64,000 nt of DNA from Streptomyces tsukubensis (GTDB lineage: Bacteria > Actinomycetota > Actinomycetes > Streptomycetales > Streptomycetaceae). Shown here piece by piece: positions 58,971 through 64,000 of the stretch. The DNA is taken from contig NZ_CP045178.1 in the NCBI RefSeq assembly GCF_009296025.1, positions 4,154,001-4,218,000 of the forward strand. Reading direction: 5' to 3'. Positions within the stretch are counted from its first letter, which is position 1; the number at the start of each line of letters is the position of its first letter. The notes under the pieces are model-generated. The model saw only the letters and a list, made by a program, of their open reading frames with translations. It did not search any database and was not told the origin of the DNA. Position numbers and translations under genes: made by a program.

Positions 58971-61900
58971 CTACACAGGCGGTGCGTCGTGAGTGCTGTC
59001 CGGCGGTACGGGCTGCATGTGGTCCACCTCGGTTCGCTTGGCGTACGGGGACTCCGGTTTCGGAGACGAGGGCACCTCGGACTCATCGGTATCGACGTGC
59101 TGACGCCCGTGCTGGGCTCGCAGCCTCGTCTCATTCTGGAGGCCGGAGACGCGGTGGTCTGCGCCGCGAGCCGTGCTGCGAGCCTTGATGGCCTCGGCCC
59201 GGAGCTGTTTGGCTGCTTCGTCGTCCTTGGCCTTGGCCCGCCGAAGCAGCGTGGCCTTCTCCTGCTGCGGCATGTCAGCTTCCGTCAGCACGGCTTCGTA
59301 CTCGTTGACGGGTCCGGCCTGCCGGGTGATGTCCTGGAGCCGCGCGTCCATCTGCCCCAGCTCCTGGACGGTCTCCTCACGGGTACGCAGAAGAGCTTCG
59401 CGGTCTGACTCGACCGCAGCACGCTCTTCGCCGCGGAGTGCCGCCCGTCCAAATCGACCCGTCGCAGCCAGCTGCTGGTCAAGCCCCTCGATTCGGGCCT
59501 CGGTGCTGTTCAGTCGGGTGGTGTGTTCCGCGATCGTGCCGTCCAGCGACCGGACTTCCCGGATGGCCACGGCCTGCTCGGCAACGTCCTGATGCCGGTG
59601 TTGAAGCGCGAGCGACCTGGGGCCTGCACCGGCAGCAGCCTCCCGTTCGGCACGGTCGGCGGCGGCTTCCGCCTTGTCGGCCGCCGCCGTTGTGGCGCGG
59701 GCGGCGGCGGCTGCCTTGCGCACGGCGTCACGCAATGCTGCGTTACCGAGGTGAGCGTATGGGCGGGCAGCCGTCGGCGCGGGTTCCGAAGGTGTGGCCG
59801 GTGCCGGGATGGGTGCGGTGTTCGCCGCTGCGGGGCGGTCCTCGTGCTCCGGAGCCTCTTCGGGAGTGTCGGCGTCGTGGTGCTCGTCAGCGCCGGGGGC
59901 GCGCGGGATCGGGAGGTCCGCAACGGCCTGGCGGACGTGTGCGGGGACGGCGTTCTTCGGGAGTTCGGTGAGGATCATGCGTTCCTCGGTGCCGTTCTCG
60001 ATCTCGCGGATGAGGCCCGCGACGGCGCGGTCAAGCTGTTCTTGGTCGGTGAGTGCGTCGCCGTGGCGGGCGCGGTCGCCGTCGGTCTCGTAGACGGAGA
60101 GCGGCAGGAACAGGTGGGACTCGGCCCTGTCCCTCGACATCATGGTGTAGAGGGCGTTCGCCTGGGCGCCGGGTCCGTAGACCAGTGCCTCTTGGACGGT
60201 GAGGCCCTGCGACTTGTGGCCGGTGATCGCGTATCCGAGGCTGAGCCCGCCGTGTGCGATGTAGTCGGCATCGACCCATTCGGCGACGTCACGGTGACCA
60301 TCGGCGGTCTTCTCCCGCCACTCGACCAGAACGCGGCGTTCCTCGTCCACGGTGCGCACGATTCCGCGGTAGCCGTTCAGGACGTCTTCGTTCTGCCCTC
60401 GGCTCTTCTTGCCCCGGTAGTCGTTGACCCGTAGGAGAACCTGGTCGCCGACGGACAGGGTCAGCTCGCCGCCACCGGGCAGCGCGTATGCGTGCTCGGG
60501 ACCGGTGAGGTCGCCATTCTCCTTCCGCAGTGCACGGGCGCCGGTGTTCAGCTCTTCCACGATCTCGTTGGTGGCGGCGAGCATGAGGAGCTGCTGCACG
60601 GCGGTGTGGTCGTCGGTGTGCGCGGCCCGCTTGTCGGCCCAGACGGTGAGCATCGCGGCGAGGGCGGTGTCCTTGTCCGCGAGAGCGTGCACGCGGCCGG
60701 TTCCGGCGAAAGTGCGGAGCGATTCCACGCGGTTGTCGTCGCGCCAGAGCTCCAGTGCCCGGCGCTCGACCATGTCCTTCTGGCGGAAATTCTGGCTGAG
60801 GGTGAGCCCGCCCACGAGGTGGTGCACGGCGGCGAAGCTGCCGCCGATGCCGGGCGAGTGGAGCTGCTTGGGGTCACCGATGCCGACGACCTTCGTGCCG
60901 GTTTCGGCGGCGTGGGTGAGGAGTTCGGCGATGTCGCGGTCATCGCACATCGCGGCTTCGTCCACGACCAGCACGTCCACGCCGGTGAGGCCGGAGCCGC
61001 CGTTGCGGATGCCGGTCAACCAGGACGCGAGGGTGCGGGACTCGATGCCCGCTTCGGCCTTCAGGTTCGCGGCGGCGACGGCGGCCGTGCTCGCGCCGGC
61101 GATGACAAGGCCGTGGGCCTCCCATGCCTGTCGCGCGGTGTCCATGATCGTGGTCTTGCCCGATCCGGCGATGCCCACGACGGCGTCGATTCCGTGCCCG
61201 GCCGTGAGCAGCCGTTCGAGGACGGCACGCTGTTCGTCGGAGAACGTGAAGCTGCCGCCGTGCTGGGCCTCGACGGTGGACAGCGTCATGTCGACCGTGT
61301 CGCTGCTGACGACGGCGGCCTGAGTGCTGAGCCGGTTCGTGGCTTCGGAGACGATCAGCGCTTCGGCCGCCACGACATCGGCCGTGGTGTACCGGTCGGC
61401 GTGCGTGAAGTGCTGGGCGCCCTTGGGGTTGAGCTGGACCGCGTATCCGGCGTGCCGGAGTACGGAGTTGGTGAGCTGTTCGGCCTCGGCGGCGTCACCG
61501 ACGCCGTATGGGAGGGCGTCCAGCACGGCGGCGATGGCGGCGGCGTGGGTGAACTCCTTGGAGTGGCTGGTCAAGCCGTTCTTAGGGTCGAAGACCTGGG
61601 CACACAGCTCGCCCAGAGTGGGGTTCTGGTCTGCTCGGTCCTGTTCCATCGCGCTGGCTGCGATGGCGTCGGGGTCGTCTCCGGCCGCGCGGCCCTCGGC
61701 CTGCCAGTACGCGCGGAGAACATCGTCCCCGACCCCGGCGGCCTCACCGGTCTTCGCGGCCTTGGACGCGGTGGAGGCGGCGGTGCGCTCGCGGGTCGTG
61801 GCGCTGTCGTAGTCGATGCCGAGTTTCGTCAGCAGGTCCCGGACCTGGCTGTCGCGCTTACTGAACAGCCGAATCGTGGCCTCGGGAATCGCCGCGATCT

Positions 61901-63428
61901 CCCATGCTCCCGTCCGCTCCTCTCGGCGGAAGCTGATGCCGAACTCGTTGGTCAGCTCGCGGCGGATGCGGGCGTTCATGAGGGACTGGGTCGCGCGGGT
62001 GTGCCGGTGAAGGTCGCGGCCCCCGCTGGCCATCGTGGACCACTTGCCATCGGTGCCCTTGACCATGTTGGCGAGGGTGAAGTGCAGGTGGAAATGGGGA
62101 TCGCCGTACGGGGCACCATCGACGGGGCGGGCGGCGCGGTGCACCATCATCCAGCCGGAGAACCCGCTCGTCTTCACGGTCTCGGCCTCGTCGCCGTCGC
62201 CGTGACGGCCGCGCATGGCGTACGCCGTCCAGCGCTCCAGAGCACCGATGGACTCGCGGCCGGCGGCCGTGTAGATGCCCTCGACCTGGGCGGCGATCTC
62301 CTCGGGCGCGTACGCGAGAAACGCGGACTTCGACTTCGACAAGTCCAGCGTGACGTCCGCGCCACGGTTACCGACCTGCACGCGGCCTTCGAGGAGGGCG
62401 GCCTTGATCTCCTCGGCGTCCCACACGTCCTCGGGCGTGAGCCCTGCCGCCTTGGCCATCGCGACGGCTTCGCGGACATCCATCGGCAGGTCGCGAAGAC
62501 GGCGTGCACCTTCACCTTCGGTCTGGGCGTACCGGCGTTTCATGGACACGGCGTCGAACAGGTCAGCGGGCTGCTGGCCGGTCTCGGTGGCGCGGGCCTC
62601 GACCGCGCGCAGGAGTGCGCGGGCGTCCAGGTGGCCGCCCGCCTCGGCGGCGATGGCCTTCTCAACCGTGTCCTCGCCGTACAGGTCGACGGCGTTGATG
62701 CCGACGGCGTCGGCGAGCTTCAGCACCGTGGAAATGGGGACGCGGTGCGACTCTCCGAACCGCTTGAGCTGGCTCTCCATCCGGCGAAAGGCGTCCTGCT
62801 TACGCTTGGAGTCCAGCAGGGAGACGGGGTTCACGCTGCGTTCGGCGGCGGCGCGGCGGATGGCGCGGGCCAGCGGGGCGGCGGGGAGCTTGGCGGCCGG
62901 CGCGATGGCCAGCTTCGGGTCCACGAGGGTCTGCCCGGCCCGGGGGTCTTCCCCGAGCATGAGGCGCCGGGCGGCCGGGAATTGCTCGGGGGCGAGGGTG
63001 CTGCCGGGCGTGATGTCGAACTCGGTGAGCCCGCCGCCGATCCAGACCAGGGGCCGTTCGCTGGCGTCCAGGTGGTAGTCCACCTGTCCGTCGGCGGCAC
63101 GTGGGGGAAGGGCCTGTTCGCCGTAGAGGTCGCGGGCGTCGAGCCCGGCTGCGGCGGCGACTTCGACGGCGTCGAACCCGGTGAACCGCGCAGCACCCTT
63201 GCTGCGGAGGAGTCCGCGGGCGCGGAAGAAGGCGCGCTTGGCCTCGCGGTTCGCGAGCAGAGAGGCGACGGGGGCACCGGCGGCTTCGGCCTTCGCCTCG
63301 ATGGCGGCAATAAGGGGAGCGGCGTCGACCGCTACGGACCTCCCGCATCCGTGGCCACCGGTAAGGCGGTACTCAACCTGCTCGTCGGAGGGGCCGATCA
63401 TGGTCACCCATCCCATCGGCCCGCTCAC
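58971..63428 (-). CDS. traA: MobF-type conjugative relaxase-helicase (TraA)
   Basis: Protein of 1485 residues that nicks oriT and unwinds DNA for transfer. The relaxase domain (about 110-560) holds VDYHLDASE, DLSKSKSAF and the histidine triad His445/447/449 in PHFHLHFTLAN. The RecD/UvrD-like helicase (about 720-1230) has Walker A GIAGSGKTT (752-760), VLVVDEAAM, GDPKQLHS and the motif VI region HKSQGLTVQEAL. The C-terminus is a charged coiled coil (about 1280-1450). A module ending in DLYGE is repeated three times in the N-terminal 370 residues. GTG at 63,428 or ATG at 63,416 may be the start. Confidence 0.93.
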   Translation of the reverse strand: MSGPMGWVTMIGPSDEQVEYRLTGGHGCGRSVAVDAAPLIAAIEAKAEAAGAPVASLLANREAKRAFFRARGLLRSKGAARFTGFDAVEVAAAAGLDARDLYGEQALPPRAADGQVDYHLDASERPLVWIGGGLTEFDITPGSTLAPEQFPAARRLMLGEDPRAGQTLVDPKLAIAPAAKLPAAPLARAIRRAAAERSVNPVSLLDSKRKQDAFRRMESQLKRFGESHRVPISTVLKLADAVGINAVDLYGEDTVEKAIAAEAGGHLDARALLRAVEARATETGQQPADLFDAVSMKRRYAQTEGEGARRLRDLPMDVREAVAMAKAAGLTPEDVWDAEEIKAALLEGRVQVGNRGADVTLDLSKSKSAFLAYAPEEIAAQVEGIYTAAGRESIGALERWTAYAMRGRHGDGDEAETVKTSGFSGWMMVHRAARPVDGAPYGDPHFHLHFTLANMVKGTDGKWSTMASGGRDLHRHTRATQSLMNARIRRELTNEFGISFRREERTGAWEIAAIPEATIRLFSKRDSQVRDLLTKLGIDYDSATTRERTAASTASKAAKTGEAAGVGDDVLRAYWQAEGRAAGDDPDAIAASAMEQDRADQNPTLGELCAQVFDPKNGLTSHSKEFTHAAAIAAVLDALPYGVGDAAEAEQLTNSVLRHAGYAVQLNPKGAQHFTHADRYTTADVVAAEALIVSEATNRLSTQAAVVSSDTVDMTLSTVEAQHGGSFTFSDEQRAVLERLLTAGHGIDAVVGIAGSGKTTIMDTARQAWEAHGLVIAGASTAAVAAANLKAEAGIESRTLASWLTGIRNGGSGLTGVDVLVVDEAAMCDDRDIAELLTHAAETGTKVVGIGDPKQLHSPGIGGSFAAVHHLVGGLTLSQNFRQKDMVERRALELWRDDNRVESLRTFAGTGRVHALADKDTALAAMLTVWADKRAAHTDDHTAVQQLLMLAATNEIVEELNTGARALRKENGDLTGPEHAYALPGGGELTLSVGDQVLLRVNDYRGKKSRGQNEDVLNGYRGIVRTVDEERRVLVEWREKTADGHRDVAEWVDADYIAHGGLSLGYAITGHKSQGLTVQEALVYGPGAQANALYTMMSRDRAESHLFLPLSVYETDGDRARHGDALTDQEQLDRAVAGLIREIENGTEERMILTELPKNAVPAHVRQAVADLPIPRAPGADEHHDADTPEEAPEHEDRPAAANTAPIPAPATPSEPAPTAARPYAHLGNAALRDAVRKAAAAARATTAAADKAEAAADRAEREAAAGAGPRSLALQHRHQDVAEQAVAIREVRSLDGTIAEHTTRLNSTEARIEGLDQQLAATGRFGRAALRGEERAAVESDREALLRTREETVQELGQMDARLQDITRQAGPVNEYEAVLTEADMPQQEKATLLRRAKAKDDEAAKQLRAEAIKARSTARGADHRVSGLQNETRLRAQHGRQHVDTDESEVPSSPKPESPYAKRTEVDHMQPVPPDSTHDAPPV

Positions 63429-63470
63429 CCCCCGCTCTCATCCGGTCAGTTTCGGTCGTCTTGGCTGATT

Positions 63471-63493
63471 GTATCGTCACGAAGTGACGATAC
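63471..63493. promoter_or_regulatory. Perfect dyad upstream of traA
   Basis: GTATCGTCAC, GAA, GTGACGATAC. It lies 43 bases before the relaxase start and is a likely operator for relaxase autoregulation. Confidence 0.8.
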
Positions 63494-63567
63494 CTTGGTC
63501 CTCTAAATTCAAGATCATGCTCAACGAGGGGAAACCTCGGGCACTCGGAGCTGTCCTGTGAAGGTGA

Positions 63568-63640
63568 ACCTTGCGGATTGCAGCTTCACCTTGCGGATGG
63601 GCCTGCGGATGGACGAGCTACCTTGCGGGCACCTGCGGTA
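63568..63640. repeat. Five direct repeats ACCT(T)GCGG(AT)
   Basis: Copies start at 63,568, 63,588, 63,601, 63,620 and 63,631. The first two (ACCTTGCGGAT) are identical and 20 bp apart. Confidence 0.82.
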
Positions 63641-63724
63641 CCGAGCGTGGACGGCGGCCGGACGAGTTGTCGTGCGCAGAGTAGGTGTCAGTGACGCGCA
63701 GGGTTTTGCCGGCCACCCAGCGAA

Positions 63725-63758
63725 CCTTTGGGGGCCGCGCCAGCACGGCCCCCAAAGG
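63725..63758 (-). terminator. Terminator of the gene running in from the right edge
   Basis: 13-bp perfect stem CCTTTGGGGGCCG/CGGCCCCCAAAGG with an 8-base loop, 15 bases after the stop of the partial gene on the minus strand. Confidence 0.88.
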
Positions 63759-63772
63759 CGGGGCGTTGGTGT

Positions 63773-64000
63773 TCAGCTGGTGGTGTCCTTGGCGACTCGG
63801 ACGCTGCTGACCTTGCCGGTCAGCTGGGCCATGGCCCCGTGGCCGTTCGCGCGTACGCCGGGAACGATCTCCTGGCCGATCGGGACCTGGTATCCCGCGT
63901 CGACGTTGATACGACGTGTCGGGTCCATAGGGAACGGGTCGGTCAGCTTGTAAGAGGCCCACGACTCGTCTTCGGAGCCGGTGGCGCTGTTGTAGATGGT
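63773..64000 (-). CDS. C-terminal end of an unidentified protein, cut by the window edge
   Basis: The last 75 codons of a minus-strand gene remain, ending in SSVRVAKDTTS. The fragment reads as a compact beta-type domain (RRINVDAGYQVPIGQEIVPG). A hairpin terminator follows, which supports the frame. No family is recognised. It belongs to the element because it lies before the expected attR and integrase. Confidence 0.62.
   Translation of the reverse strand, partial: TIYNSATGSEDESWASYKLTDPFPMDPTRRINVDAGYQVPIGQEIVPGVRANGHGAMAQLTGKVSSVRVAKDTTS

Larger units (their letters stand above)
63429..63772. other. Relaxase upstream region, oriT/iteron candidate
   Basis: A 344-base gap without a gene. 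It holds a perfect dyad GTATCGTCAC-GAA-GTGACGATAC (63,471-63,493) next to the relaxase start and five ACCT(T)GCGG-type direct repeats (63,568-63,640). The strong hairpin at 63,725 closes it. A short open frame from 63,558 has no ribosome-binding site and consists largely of the repeats, so I do not call it. Confidence 0.65.

Noticed and set aside
60492..63506. A 1004-codon open frame on the plus strand opposite the relaxase gene
   Set aside because: Its composition is that of an antisense shadow in GC-rich DNA. The minus-strand frame has the histidine triad, Walker motifs and family length.

Overview
The window is high-GC actinobacterial DNA, almost certainly Streptomyces. The left 19 kb has the gene order found near the Streptomyces replication origin: two class E sortases, pabA/trpG, a small membrane protein, a DUF881 protein, crgA, a rhomboid protease, a cyclophilin and a DUF5324 protein. 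Two perfect ParB parS sites and a cluster of DnaA boxes lie among them. The right 45 kb is a large integrative and conjugative element (ICE) whose far end lies beyond the window.

Layout of the chromosomal part (1-19.3 kb): 1-7.4 kb cell-envelope and division genes; 7.4-7.8 kb a terminator, the parS pair, a hexanucleotide tract and an amidohydrolase remnant; 7.8-12 kb an AfsR/SARP-type regulator, an alpha/beta hydrolase and an Rpf-LysM cell-wall hydrolase; 12.2-16.8 kb a compact redox locus (soxR, a FrnE-like DsbA protein, a 14-TM efflux pump and a quinone oxidoreductase) with three promoters of the same SoxR/MerR architecture (19-bp spacers); 17-19.1 kb a GlxA-type regulator divergent from an esterase. 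Tandem repeats of 6, 8 and 38 bp fill several gaps.

At 19,295-19,314 the last 20 bases of a tRNA gene (minus strand) are followed by unrelated DNA, which marks the left attachment site. No integrase and no second copy of the 20-mer was found in the window, so the intact tRNA and the integrase are expected to the right of 64 kb. The element contains: (a) 19.6-28.5 kb, cargo with a nucleotidyltransferase, a NUDIX hydrolase, a sulfotransferase-like/FGE-like fusion, an F420-type oxidoreductase, an IrrE-like metallopeptidase, a MAB_1171c-type membrane protein, an amidohydrolase and an XRE regulator; (b) 28.8-34.7 kb, a regulation and replication module with an excisionase-like protein, a WhiB-like protein, an HTH initiator-like protein that appears to carry an origin inside its gene, a DnaC-like loader and a DUF2637 protein; (c) 35.1-46 kb, a type IV secretion system (peptidoglycan hydrolase, VirB2/3-like, tandem VirB8/TcpC-like, VirB6-like, SCO6880/VirB4 and VirD4-like proteins); (d) 46.1-59 kb, a regulator-controlled operon with a class I lanthipeptide cluster of the FxLD type (PIMT-like methyltransferase, precursor, LanB, LanC and a second SpaB_C protein); (e) 59-64 kb, a MobF-type relaxase-helicase preceded by direct repeats that could be oriT.

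The most unusual links are a 140-bp inverted duplication (about 22.7 and 48.2 kb). It puts the same operator, leaderless promoter and first codons in front of the sulfotransferase/FGE fusion and in front of the operon that leads to the lanthipeptide genes. This suggests that one XRE-TPR regulator (46,921-48,141) controls both, and that the 25 kb between the copies could invert.
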